Shown in pieces: positions 49,013 to 57,642 of a DNA stretch of 64,000 nucleotides. The stretch is from the NCBI GenBank assembly GCA_963751335.1, contig CAVVUB010000008.1, forward strand, positions 558,001 to 622,000. The letters are read 5' to 3'. Every line of letters begins with the position of its first letter. Position 1 is the first letter of the stretch. A program made the translations under genes and the position numbers. Under the pieces are notes generated by a model, which did no database searches, had not been told where the DNA came from, and worked only from the letters and a program-made list of their open reading frames with translations. Source of the DNA: Bog-473 sp963751335 (lineage in GTDB: Bacteria > Actinomycetota > Acidimicrobiia > Acidimicrobiales > RAAP-2).

Positions 49013-50469
49013 GCCAGGCGGTCGGGCACTGGGAGGTGGCCATCATCGGGGCCGGCCCGGGTGGTCTCGGGTTGGCCATCGCCCTGGCCGAGTCGGGTCG
49101 GCGCGACTTCGTCCTGCTCGAGGCCGGCGACGGGGTGGGCGGGACCTGGCGGGTCAACACCTACCCGGGTGCGGCCTGCGACGTTCCCTCCCACCTCTAC
49201 TCCTATTCCTTCGCCCTCAAGCCGGACTGGACCAAGACTTACGCGACCCAGCCCGAGATTCTCCGGTACTTCGAGGACTGCGCCGATCGCTTCGGCATCG
49301 GACCCCATCTGCGCACCGGCGTGCGCGTCGAGGCCGCCCGTTGGGACGAGGCGGCGCGCCATTGGCTGGTGACCGACGACGCGGGCCTCCTCTACGAAGC
49401 CGATGTCCTGGTCAGCGCCATCGGCACCTTCACGACGCCGTCACTGCCCGACATCGAGGGGTTGAGCACCTTCGCCGGTCCGTCGTTCCACTCCGCCCGC
49501 TGGGAACACGAGCACGACCTGAGGGGCCGGCGGGTGGCGGTGATCGGCACCGGGGCGAGCGCCGCGCAGATCGTGCCCGAGCTGGCCCAGGTGTGCGCCC
49601 AAGTCGACGTGTACCAGCGCACGCCCCAGTGGATCATGCCCCGCAAGGACGTGGTGTTCACCGAGGAGGAAAAGGAGCGCTTCGCCCACGACCCCGAGGC
49701 CATGGCCAAGCACCGCGAGGAGATCTTCTGGGGCTTCGAGAACACCATCGCCTTCCGGGTCGACGACGACGGGGCCGCCCCCCTCGAGGCTCTGGCCCGG
49801 AACCACATCGAGTACCGGATCACCGATGAAGAGCTCAAGGCCAAGCTCACGCCGGACTACCCCTTCGGCTGCAAGCGCACCCTCGTGTGCAGCGACTTCT
49901 ACAAGGCGCTGCTGCGCGAGAACGTGGAGCTGCTCACCGATCCCATCGACCACGTCACGCCGGGCGGCGTGGTCAGCGTGGACGGTACCGAGCGCGCCGC
50001 CGACGTCATCGTGCTGGCCACCGGATTCAAGGCGACCGAGTACCTCGAGGGCATCGACGTGGTGGGCCGGGGCGGCCGGCGCCTGCACGAGGACTGGTCC
50101 GAGGTGGCCCATGCCTACCTGGGCCTCGCCGTCTCGGGGTACCCGAATTTCTTCATGCTCTACGGCCCCAACACCAACCAGGGCGGCAACTCGATCATCG
50201 TCATCCTCGAAGCCCAGGCCGGCTACGTGGTCGGCGCGCTCGCGGCCATGGAGGCCGAGGGGATCGACGCCCTCCAGGTGCGTCGCGACGTGATGGACGC
50301 CTACAACCGGGACCTGGCCGAGGCCCTCGAGGGCACGCTGTGGCAGCACGGATGCCAGAGCTACTTCAAGAACGCGAACGGACGCATCGTCACCCAACTA
50401 CCCCAGACTTCCCTGTGGTACGCCGAGCGAACCAGGGAGTTCCGACCAGAGGAGTACGAACACGCATGA
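49009..50469 (+). CDS. Baeyer-Villiger monooxygenase (flavin-containing)
   Basis: A complete class B flavoprotein monooxygenase of 486 residues that converts ketones to esters or lactones with NADPH and O2. The FAD loop is IIGAGPGGLGLA, the BVMO fingerprint FxGxxxHxxxW reads FAGPSFHSARW, and the NADPH loop is VIGTGASAAQIV. GGTWRVNTYPGAACDVPSHLYSYSF and VLATGFKATEYL are typical BVMO segments. The GTG start overlaps the VOC stop and the TGA overlaps the next ATG, so three proteins are translationally coupled. The substrate is unknown. Confidence 0.93.
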   Translation: MSQAVGHWEVAIIGAGPGGLGLAIALAESGRRDFVLLEAGDGVGGTWRVNTYPGAACDVPSHLYSYSFALKPDWTKTYATQPEILRYFEDCADRFGIGPHLRTGVRVEAARWDEAARHWLVTDDAGLLYEADVLVSAIGTFTTPSLPDIEGLSTFAGPSFHSARWEHEHDLRGRRVAVIGTGASAAQIVPELAQVCAQVDVYQRTPQWIMPRKDVVFTEEEKERFAHDPEAMAKHREEIFWGFENTIAFRVDDDGAAPLEALARNHIEYRITDEELKAKLTPDYPFGCKRTLVCSDFYKALLRENVELLTDPIDHVTPGGVVSVDGTERAADVIVLATGFKATEYLEGIDVVGRGGRRLHEDWSEVAHAYLGLAVSGYPNFFMLYGPNTNQGGNSIIVILEAQAGYVVGALAAMEAEGIDALQVRRDVMDAYNRDLAEALEGTLWQHGCQSYFKNANGRIVTQLPQTSLWYAERTREFRPEEYEHA

Positions 50470-51437
50470 AGGCCGCCGTCTATTACGAGACAGGAGCGCC
50501 GGACGTCTTCCGTTACGAGGAGGTGCCCGATCCCGTGGTCGGACCGGGCGACGTCCTGGTCGACGTCGAGGCCGTGAGCATCGAGGGCGGTGACACCCTC
50601 AACCGGTTGGGCGGCGACCTGGCCCGGGTGCCCCACGTCGTGGGTTACCAGTGCGCCGGGACGGTGGCCGAGGTCGGGCCGGGGGTGCGCAACTTCGCGG
50701 TCGGGGACCCGGCGGTCACCGTCGGACTGGACGGGTCGCACGCGGAGCGCCGGGCCGTGCCCGAGGGCTTCGCCTGGAAGATCCCCGATGGAGTGTCGAC
50801 CGACGAGGCCGCCTGCGTGCCCGTGCCCTTCGGGACGGCCGACGACTGCCTCTTCGAGTTCGGCCGTCTGCAGGCAACCGAGACCGCCCTGATCCATGCC
50901 GGCGCCGGCGGGGTCGGCATCGCAGCGATCCAGATGGCCAAGCGGGCGGGCGCCCGGGTGCTCGCCACGGCTTCGAGCGACCAGCGTCTGGAGCGGCTGC
51001 GCGAGCTCGGGCTCGACGAGGGCATCAACTACGTGACCGAGGATTTCGTGACCGAGGCCCGGCGGCTGACCGACGGCCGCGGCGTCGACGTCATCGTGGA
51101 CTCAGTGGGTGGCACCACCCTGCAGGGCAGCATCGCGGCGCTGGCCTACCGCGGCCGCTGCGTCACCGTGGGCGACGCTGGTCGTGCGCCGGCGGAACGG
51201 CTCGACATCTCAACCATGCGGGCCAACAACCAGAGCCTGTCGGGCTATTTCCTCGGGGCGGAGCTCCTGCTGCATCCCGAGCGGGTCCATCCGATGATCG
51301 CCCGCCACCTCAACGCCATTGCCCGTGGCGAGCTCTCCGTGGTCATCGACCGCGCCTTCCCGCTCTCGGACGCGGCGGGAGCGCACGCCTACATCGAGAG
51401 CCGCCAGGCCTTCGGCCGGGTGCTGCTCGTTCCGTGA
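50466..51437 (+). CDS. MDR-superfamily oxidoreductase (quinone oxidoreductase-like)
   Basis: A complete zinc-independent medium-chain dehydrogenase/reductase of 323 residues. The N-terminal part reads PGDVLVDVEAVSIEGGDTLNRLG, and VVGYQCAGTVAEVGPGV follows. The nucleotide loop is IHAGAGGVGIAAIQMAKRAGARV. The zinc ligands of alcohol dehydrogenases are absent, as in NADPH:quinone reductases and enoyl reductases. The ATG overlaps the BVMO stop (ATGA). It may reduce an unsaturated ketone before or after the monooxygenase step. Confidence 0.9.
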   Translation: MKAAVYYETGAPDVFRYEEVPDPVVGPGDVLVDVEAVSIEGGDTLNRLGGDLARVPHVVGYQCAGTVAEVGPGVRNFAVGDPAVTVGLDGSHAERRAVPEGFAWKIPDGVSTDEAACVPVPFGTADDCLFEFGRLQATETALIHAGAGGVGIAAIQMAKRAGARVLATASSDQRLERLRELGLDEGINYVTEDFVTEARRLTDGRGVDVIVDSVGGTTLQGSIAALAYRGRCVTVGDAGRAPAERLDISTMRANNQSLSGYFLGAELLLHPERVHPMIARHLNAIARGELSVVIDRAFPLSDAAGAHAYIESRQAFGRVLLVP

Positions 51438-51642
51438 GCAGGCGCGGGCTCTCGTGCACCGTCAACCAACACGACGGCCGATGGGCATCAACTTCTGGGG
51501 AGAGTTTGCCGGGGTGGCGCAGAGCTGACTCGCGCGACGGCATCTGCGCCCCACATCAGATCGCCGGTGCCGACCGTCGCGATCCGCTTGCCGGGAGTTC
51601 AAGGCAAGGTCGCAATGACCACCGGGACTTCTCAGAATCCCC

Positions 51643-52551
51643 ATGAGCGAAATGCCTGAGGAAGCGCCGGCGGAGAGCATGGCGGCCGCATCGAGCGAAC
51701 CGGGCGCGACCGAGGATCCGAGTGAGGGCGGAAGGCGGCTCTCTCGTTGGGCTGGAGTGTCGAAGTTGAACGCTGTGCTCGCGACCATTCTGGCGATCAT
51801 CGGCACGGTCATCGCATATGAGCAGGCGCATCTCGCTCAGGTGACAAACAGCGCCGCTGAACAGCAGGCAGTCGCCACTGCCACGGCGGCCAATCAGCAG
51901 TCGCTCGTGTCGTTGGTCGGGGACATCGCTGACCTCTCGAAGTCGCTGCCGCAAACACCCGGCGATGAGGTTGCGGCGGTACACCAAGAAATGGCGGTCG
52001 AGGCCGAGCAAGGCTTCGCGCTAGTGAAGGAACTCGGTGGTCGCGTGCCGCCAATCGACAAATTCGAGCTGGGAGTCGGGTTCGAGCCCTCGGGCGATCT
52101 CCGTTTGGCGCTGATCTCGTTCACTGCTGCGGGGACAGACCGTGCGGGGCCAGATGCAAACGAACCCGTCTATCGGTCCAAGGCGCTGCGAGCTGCCGCA
52201 GCGATCCTGTATGCGCTCGGAGGCCGAGCCCACGCGAACGCGGCACACAAGGACAGCCTCCTCGCATATCACTCGTTCGAAGGCCAACGAGACGTGACAC
52301 GTCCCCAGGCCGACCAAAATCACGAGCTCGTCGACCTCTGGGACACATACTGGAGCGCCGGCTCAGCGTGCAAGACGGCCGCACCGGAGGCGGCAAAGGA
52401 ATTGCAGGAAGCAACACAACTCATAAAGCAAGACCCTGCGTCCAAAGATGCAGGCGTTGGCGACTACCTCCGTGACGCATCAAATGAGCTCCAATCGTGC
52501 CGCGCCGGCCGCCCTGACCTGCTCCCCTTGCCTTCCGTGCCCGTCTCATGA
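51643..52551 (+). CDS. Membrane-anchored protein of unknown function
   Basis: A complete 302-residue protein I do not recognise. Residues 1-35 are acidic and low in complexity (EEAPAESMAAASSEPG). One hydrophobic segment, LNAVLATILAIIGTVIAYEQ, lies near residues 43-62. It is followed by a helical, Gln- and Ala-rich stretch (NSAAEQQAVATATAANQQ) that may be a coiled coil, and a C-terminal domain with two cysteines (SACKTAAPEAAKEL, NELQSCRAG). The layout is that of a single-pass anchored protein with a soluble C-terminal domain. Codons are less GC-biased than the neighbours (cataaa, aaaatc, gcatat). It lies 205 bp after the BVMO operon. Confidence 0.6.
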   Translation: MSEMPEEAPAESMAAASSEPGATEDPSEGGRRLSRWAGVSKLNAVLATILAIIGTVIAYEQAHLAQVTNSAAEQQAVATATAANQQSLVSLVGDIADLSKSLPQTPGDEVAAVHQEMAVEAEQGFALVKELGGRVPPIDKFELGVGFEPSGDLRLALISFTAAGTDRAGPDANEPVYRSKALRAAAAILYALGGRAHANAAHKDSLLAYHSFEGQRDVTRPQADQNHELVDLWDTYWSAGSACKTAAPEAAKELQEATQLIKQDPASKDAGVGDYLRDASNELQSCRAGRPDLLPLPSVPVS

Positions 52552-52681
52552 GGGTACTGGCGCATTTCCTGACCCACGTCGCACAATCACCACCTGCGAC
52601 GCCCATGGATATTTCGTGCCTGAGGTCGGCTGCTCTCCGTTCTGATTGCGTCGAAGCTGGCCAGCGGCAACGATCTCCGTA

Positions 52682-53110
52682 ATGGACCACGGCACACCGG
52701 CAGGTAGCAAGAAACCGTTACCGCTCATTCTCGCTCGCGAGCTGGCGTCAAATCTCGCGACGCCCATGTTCCTCCTGGACGTCCGTGGCGTTCTCGTGTT
52801 TTACAACGACGCCGCCGCGCTGCTGATCGGCAAGCCTTTTGGCGAGATGGGCGAGATCCCGGCCGAGGAGTTTGGCGCGGTCCTAAAGATGAAGACTCCT
52901 GACGGCCGACCTCTTCGTCGGCGGGACACGCCCGCGGGTATTGCCTTCTTCGAACGTCGTCCCGCACACAAGAGGCTCGCCGCGACCGGCTACGACGGCG
53001 TGCAGCGCCTCGTGCATGCGACGGCGTTCCCGTTATTCGGCACGACTGCCGAGATGCACGGCGTCGTGTCCGTGTTCTGGCAGGTAGCCGACGAGGAAGT
53101 CGACGCCTGA
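52682..53110 (+). CDS. PAS-domain protein
   Basis: A complete 142-residue protein made almost entirely of one PAS domain. ELASNLATPMFLLDVRGVLVFYNDAAALLIG is the classic PAS start, and RLVHATAFPLFGTTAEMHGVVSVFWQV the end of the sheet. There is no output domain, so it probably senses a small molecule or acts through a partner. Its stop (TGA) shares the A of the next ATG, so it is translated together with the MBL hydrolase that follows. This points to a sensor-hydrolase pair. Confidence 0.8.
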   Translation: MDHGTPAGSKKPLPLILARELASNLATPMFLLDVRGVLVFYNDAAALLIGKPFGEMGEIPAEEFGAVLKMKTPDGRPLRRRDTPAGIAFFERRPAHKRLAATGYDGVQRLVHATAFPLFGTTAEMHGVVSVFWQVADEEVDA

Positions 53111-53985
53111 TGCAAGCGCGCGTGTGGGGGTGCCGTGGCTCGGTCGCGGCGCCCGGTCCGGATACCCTCAAATACGGCGGCAACACGTCGTGTGTCGAAG
53201 TGCGGCTGTCCAGCGGACAGGTCCTGGTCCTCGATGCAGGAACCGGGATCCGGCCGCTCGGCGTTGCAATGGAAGTGAATCAGGGCCACGAGCTGCACAT
53301 CCTGCTCAGCCATCTCCACCTCGACCACTTGCAGGGTCTCGGGTTCTTCCGACCGCTCTTCGATCCCACCCGAGAGATTCACATCTGGGGGCCGCCGTCT
53401 CCGGTTCAACCGCTCTCCGAGCGCATTGCGATGTATCTGTCTCCTCCGCTGTTCCCTGTCCATCTGGATGACGTTCCGGCACGCCTCACCTTCCACGATG
53501 CGCCGGAGGAAGCCGTCACGATCGGATTGGCCACAATACGATCTGGCAAGGTGCAGCATCAGGGCCCCACCGTCGGATACAGGATCGAGGAGCACGGGCT
53601 GGCGTTGGTGTACGTCCCCGATCATGAGCCCTCGCTTGGGATCGACCTCTGCTCGGTCCCAAGCGAGTGGATGAGTGGTTACGACATCGCCCGCGGCGCC
53701 GACGTCTTGTTGCACGATGCTCAGTATCGCGACCACGAGTACGGGGAGCACGTCGGTTGGGGACACTCGGGCCTCGCCGATACAGTGGAGTTCGCGCACA
53801 AGGCTGGCGTTCGGAACTTGGTGCTGTTCCATCACGACCCGTACCACACCGACTCCGAGCTCGAAGCGCTCCTTTCAGAAGCTCGTACGATCCCGTCCTG
53901 GGCCGATGATCGGATTCACCTCGCGAGCGAGGGAATGACGATCACGTTGGACAGTGATGGTGTGCAGTTTCTGCCCGGTGAGTGA
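53110..53985 (+). CDS. MBL-fold metallo-hydrolase, paralogue 1
   Basis: A complete metallo-beta-lactamase-fold hydrolase of 291 residues. Metal ligands are in LLSHLHLDHLQGL (HxHxDH), VPDHEPS, HDAQYRDHEYGEHVGWGHS and LVLFHHDPYH. The N-terminus WGCRGSVAAPGPDTLKYGGNTSCVEV identifies the subgroup, related to PhnP/class II cyclic-nucleotide phosphodiesterase-like proteins. The paralogue at 55644-56483 has the same start and motif order. It is coupled to the PAS gene. A phosphodiesterase acting on a cyclic nucleotide is possible, by family resemblance only. Confidence 0.85.
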   Translation: MQARVWGCRGSVAAPGPDTLKYGGNTSCVEVRLSSGQVLVLDAGTGIRPLGVAMEVNQGHELHILLSHLHLDHLQGLGFFRPLFDPTREIHIWGPPSPVQPLSERIAMYLSPPLFPVHLDDVPARLTFHDAPEEAVTIGLATIRSGKVQHQGPTVGYRIEEHGLALVYVPDHEPSLGIDLCSVPSEWMSGYDIARGADVLLHDAQYRDHEYGEHVGWGHSGLADTVEFAHKAGVRNLVLFHHDPYHTDSELEALLSEARTIPSWADDRIHLASEGMTITLDSDGVQFLPGE

Positions 53986-54193
53986 GCGCGCCGCGCAGAG
54001 TCTGTTGGTGTTCTGACATAGCCAGGGCGAGTCCACCTTCGTGCGAAGGGGCTCTCCGATTCTCGTCTCCGGCGCTCGGGTCCTCTTCGCGAACGGATGA
54101 GTGGGTGTCCAGTACGTTGCCCGGGGTGCCACTGTGCGGCACGTCGGGGTTGGTCGACACGGGACTCGCATCTGGCCCGCGGCCACCGACGGG

Positions 54194-55636
54194 TTACGAC
54201 GGAGAGAGTGTCTCGGGCAGGTGCAGGTCGTGCAGGGCCGCTCGTGCCGCGCCCAGCCCGCACATACCGTGCACGCCGCCACCGGGTGGTGTGGCCGCGG
54301 AGCAGAGGTAGACGCCCTTGAGTGCGGTGCGGTAGGGATTCCAGCGCGCCGTCGGCCGCAGCACCATCTGGCGGAGCGACGCCGCGCCCGCGTTGATGTC
54401 CCCGCCGACGTAGCTCGGGTTGTGGGCCTCGGTCGCCACCGCGGTCATGGTGGAGCGGCCCACGACCAGGTCGCGGAAGCCAGGGGCGAACCGTTCGATC
54501 TGGGCCTCCATGCGCTCGGTCATGTCGACGTCGGACCCGTTGGGGACATGGCAATAGGCCCACAACGTGTGGCCTCCGGCCGGAGCCCGGGTCGGGTCGA
54601 CGAGGCAGGGCTGGGTCACCAGGCAAAAGGGCTGCCCGGGGTGCCGCCCGTGTGCCACGTCGTCCTCGCTGCGGGCGATCTCCTCGAACGTCCCGCCCAC
54701 ATGGAGGGTCACCGTGTCGCGGCAGGGTGCGCCGGCCCAGGGCACCGGTCCGCTGAGGGCCCAGTCGACTTTGCAGACGCCGGGGCCGTAGCGGTACCGG
54801 GACAATGCTCTGCGGTCGTGGCCAGCGAGGCGTCCGCCCGCCAGGTCGAGCAGCTGGCGCGGCGTGACGTCGAGGACCGTGACCCGAGCGGCCGGCAGGT
54901 CGGCCAGGCTCTTCACCAGGTGCTCGGTCTCGACGCGGCCGCCCAGCGCCGTGAGCTCGTCGACCAGCGCACCGGCGATGGCGGCGCTGCCCCCTTCGAC
55001 CACAGGCCAGCCGTAGCGGTGGGCCAGGGCGGTGAAGAGACGGGGGAACGCGCCCGAGAGCGGCGCCGTGAGCGGCAGCATGGCGTGGGCGGCAGTGCCC
55101 GCCACCAGTGCCCGCCCCTCGTCGGTGGCGAAGCGCTCGGCCATCCGGTGGGCGGAGGTCAAGGCCGCCAGGCCGAACTTCCCTGCCGCGAGTGGAGACG
55201 CGGGCACGGAGCGCATCGAACCGAGAAAGGCGGGGAGAATCTTGTCGAGGTCGCGCACGAGCGGCGTATAGGTGCGCGCGTAGACCGGTCCATCGGTGCC
55301 CAGCGTGCCGACCACGTCCGCCACGCTGCCCCCCACGCCGGCGGCGCGGCCGTCGTCGAGCGGGTGGGCGAAGGCGATCTCGGGCGTGATCAGCCGGACC
55401 CCGTGGCGCGCCAGGTCGATGGCGCGGAAGGCCGGCGAGGCGAGGAGGAGCGGATGCACGGTCGAGCAGATGTCGTGGCGAAAGCCCGGCAGCGTCAGCT
55501 CGGCCGTGCGGCAGCCACCACCGGCCTCTTCGGCTGCCTCGTAGACGTCGACCGCCAGGCCGGCCCGGGCCAGGATCAGCGCGGCGACCAATCCATTGGG
55601 TCCCGCTCCCACGACGATGGCATCGGCTGCCCTCAT
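54194..55636 (-). CDS. FAD-dependent oxidoreductase (phytoene desaturase-like)
   Basis: A complete flavoprotein of 480 residues. The dinucleotide loop is IVVGAGPNGLVAALILARAG, followed by YEAAEEAGGGCRTAELTLPGF, the pattern of carotenoid desaturase/retinol saturase-like enzymes. The C-terminal FAD segment is GVYLCSAATPPGGGVHGMCGLGAARAAL. The gene is the third of a tight minus-strand group: the cAMP-binding protein, an MBL hydrolase 4 bases later, and this gene 7 bases after that. No carotenoid genes are near. The substrate is unknown. Confidence 0.85.
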   Translation of the reverse strand: MRAADAIVVGAGPNGLVAALILARAGLAVDVYEAAEEAGGGCRTAELTLPGFRHDICSTVHPLLLASPAFRAIDLARHGVRLITPEIAFAHPLDDGRAAGVGGSVADVVGTLGTDGPVYARTYTPLVRDLDKILPAFLGSMRSVPASPLAAGKFGLAALTSAHRMAERFATDEGRALVAGTAAHAMLPLTAPLSGAFPRLFTALAHRYGWPVVEGGSAAIAGALVDELTALGGRVETEHLVKSLADLPAARVTVLDVTPRQLLDLAGGRLAGHDRRALSRYRYGPGVCKVDWALSGPVPWAGAPCRDTVTLHVGGTFEEIARSEDDVAHGRHPGQPFCLVTQPCLVDPTRAPAGGHTLWAYCHVPNGSDVDMTERMEAQIERFAPGFRDLVVGRSTMTAVATEAHNPSYVGGDINAGAASLRQMVLRPTARWNPYRTALKGVYLCSAATPPGGGVHGMCGLGAARAALHDLHLPETLSPS

Positions 55637-55643
55637 TGATGCC

Positions 55644-56483
55644 TCACAGCGAGATGGTGTCGCCTTCCTCGGCCCCGACGACGAGCACCGGGTCTTCGGA
55701 GAACCGCTGCACCATGGCCTCGACCTGGCGATCGGTTCGATCGGGACGGTGATGGAAGAGGGCGACCCGGCGTGCGCCGGCAGTTTCGGCCAGCGCCACC
55801 GCGTACTCGGCGGCAGCGTGACCGAAGGACCCTTGCACCGCCACCTCCTCCGCCCGCAGGTGGGCGTCGTGAATCAGCAGGTCGACATCACGGGCCAGCT
55901 CGACCGCGGCCGGGTGGCGCGCCCCGAGCCCGTCGGGTCCGGGCCCGAGCGCGGTCGGGCAGTGATCGGGGACATAGGCCAAGGACGAATGCCCGTCGCT
56001 GATGCGATAGCCGACCGTCCGCCCGCCCTTGTGCGGCACGTCGACGGGCACGACGCGGAAGCCCTCAATCTCGAGCGGGCCACACGGCACGAGCCCGAAG
56101 TGCCACTGGCCACGGAGCTGGGACGGCGCGATCGGGAAGAAAGGGGGCGACATCATGCGGGCGAGCAAGGCCTCAGCGTCCACCCCGCCTTGCGCCGGCA
56201 GGAGCAACCTCACCTGAGAGTCGTCGCGGTCCCCGCTGGTGAAGAAAGGCAGACCCTGCACGTGGTCCCAGTGCAGATGCGTCAGGAGGATGGTGCCGCG
56301 GAAGGGGCGGTCACCGAGCAGGTCGGACACCCGGCGCAGCCCGGTGCCCGCATCGAGGAGGAGGCTGGGCGCCGTGGCCCCATCGGCGGTGATCGCCACG
56401 CACGAGGTGTGGCCGCCGAAGCGGATGTAGTCGGGTCCGGGTGAGGGCGTCGACCCCCGCGTCCCACAGAAACTGACGCGCAC
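55644..56483 (-). CDS. MBL-fold metallo-hydrolase, paralogue 2
   Basis: A complete 279-residue hydrolase of the same subgroup as 53110-53985. The N-terminus FCGTRGSTPSPGPDYIRFGGHTSCVAI, split here into its two halves RGSTPSPGPDYIRFGG and HTSCVAI, matches the paralogue; ligands lie in LLTHLHWDHVQGL, YVPDHCPT, LIHDAHL, QGSFGHAA and ALFHHRPDRTD. It sits between the cAMP-binding-domain gene and the flavoprotein gene with gaps of only 4 and 7 bases. The operon placement next to a cyclase makes a cyclic-nucleotide phosphodiesterase role plausible but unproven. Confidence 0.87.
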   Translation of the reverse strand: MRVSFCGTRGSTPSPGPDYIRFGGHTSCVAITADGATAPSLLLDAGTGLRRVSDLLGDRPFRGTILLTHLHWDHVQGLPFFTSGDRDDSQVRLLLPAQGGVDAEALLARMMSPPFFPIAPSQLRGQWHFGLVPCGPLEIEGFRVVPVDVPHKGGRTVGYRISDGHSSLAYVPDHCPTALGPGPDGLGARHPAAVELARDVDLLIHDAHLRAEEVAVQGSFGHAAAEYAVALAETAGARRVALFHHRPDRTDRQVEAMVQRFSEDPVLVVGAEEGDTISL

Positions 56484-56487
56484 CCGG

Positions 56488-57510
56488 TCAGTCTCGCGCC
56501 CGCTCTTCGCGGCGGTGCCCCGCCGAGAGCTCCTCGAGATGTGCGCGGTCGACGAGATCGGCGTCGAACAGCGCGACCCGGCAGGGCGTCACGGCAACGT
56601 TGCTCGACGTGCGCAGGCCGCCCTCGAGGTGCGCCCGCTCGCCCAGGAGGGCACCGGGCCCGTACTCAGCCAGGCGCTCGCCGTCCTTGTCCACGCGCAC
56701 GATCCCGTCGAGGATGAGCAGCACCTCGGTGCCCGGCTCCCCTTGCTGCACCAGGACGGTGCCGGCCGGGAATTTCTCGATGCGGCGCCGGCCGCCGCTC
56801 CCCATGAGCTGGGCCGACAGCGAGCTCTCGAGCGCGGACTCGACCGCGGCCACCAGCGCCTCGGAGTCCTCGTCGCCCCAGGGGCTGTGCTTGCCGAACG
56901 ACGTGCGGTACCAGTCCTTGAAGTCGGTCAGCCCGGACTTGTGCGAGAGCCGGCTGTCGGCGCCGTAGACCCAGTGCCGGGGGAAGGGGCTGGCACCGGT
57001 GAGCGCGTACTCGGCGCGCCCGTCGGCGTGGAGGGTGAGCGAGAGCGTCGTCCAGACGAGTGGCGCCTGCCACTGCACGTAGGGCTTGCGGCGCACCCGG
57101 CGCGGCGCCGGCATGCCCGTGCGGCCACCACAGGTCTGGACGAAGCGCACCCAGCCGTCGCCGTGCTCGGGCGGGCGCTGGATGTCGGGCAGTTGAAACG
57201 CCGCAAATCGGTGCTTCACTGCTCGCAGGTCTACGAGCGTCGATCCCATGACGCCGCCACCCAGGTACCCGCAGTCGACGATCCGTCCGGCCTCGTCGGC
57301 CGTGATGAAGGCCCGGAGCTCGTTGGCAAAGCGGAAGCGATCCGCCTCTTGGAGGGCCGCCAGGTCCATGTTCTCACTGGGTGGGGGGGCGTCGTAGTGC
57401 GTGATGCCCGAGTCGAAGGCCAGGCGCTGGGCGCCCTCGATGGCCTCGGTCGGGATCCACGAGAGCGAGGTCACAAGGCCCTCGTGTCGGGTCAGGGTCT
57501 GCGTGTTCAT
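56488..57510 (-). CDS. Protein with C-terminal cyclic-nucleotide-binding domain
   Basis: A complete protein of 340 residues. The first 235 residues form a domain I do not assign (DADRFRFAN-like ADRFRFANELRAFI, WVRFVQTCGGRTGMPAPRRV, ASPFPRHWVYGADSRL). Residues 245-325 are a cNMP-binding beta-roll: FPAGTVLVQQGEPGTEVLLIL and the phosphate-binding cassette GERAHLEGGLRTSS, which keeps the glutamate and arginine needed for cAMP. The start is the ATG at 57510 with GGAG close upstream. It is divergent from the receiver-cyclase gene across 132 bp, and heads the operon with the MBL and flavoprotein genes. It is probably the cAMP effector; there is no DNA-binding HTH. Confidence 0.82.
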   Translation of the reverse strand: MNTQTLTRHEGLVTSLSWIPTEAIEGAQRLAFDSGITHYDAPPPSENMDLAALQEADRFRFANELRAFITADEAGRIVDCGYLGGGVMGSTLVDLRAVKHRFAAFQLPDIQRPPEHGDGWVRFVQTCGGRTGMPAPRRVRRKPYVQWQAPLVWTTLSLTLHADGRAEYALTGASPFPRHWVYGADSRLSHKSGLTDFKDWYRTSFGKHSPWGDEDSEALVAAVESALESSLSAQLMGSGGRRRIEKFPAGTVLVQQGEPGTEVLLILDGIVRVDKDGERLAEYGPGALLGERAHLEGGLRTSSNVAVTPCRVALFDADLVDRAHLEELSAGHRREERARD

Positions 57511-57565
57511 GGCTCCAGGGTGGGCCACTCCGCCGAGGTTGGCGAGTGTGGTGACAGCCATCTCC

Positions 57566-57582
57566 TGGTGGGCCTAGCACCA
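57566..57582. promoter_or_regulatory. Imperfect operator-like repeat between cAMP-effector and cyclase genes
   Basis: TGGTG-GGCCTAG-CACCA is an inverted repeat with 5-bp arms in the 132-bp divergent region. Its GTG/CAC arms recall Crp-type sites but the spacing differs. It could serve both promoters. Confidence 0.3.
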
Positions 57583-57642
57583 CCCGTTTCAGGAGGGTCG
57601 CCCCCTTTCCCGCGGAGTGGATTCGTGTGAGAACTGAGGGCA

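Noticed and set aside
51481..51528. A 15-codon frame (MGINFWGEFAGVAQS) with a stop before the unknown membrane-protein gene
   Set aside because: It is too short to judge, has no ribosome site, and no similar copy was seen in the window. It may be a gene remnant.
54036..54049. CCTTCG-TG-CGAAGG palindrome after the MBL gene
   Set aside because: The two-base loop is too tight for a terminator hairpin and no regulator or promoter is linked to it.
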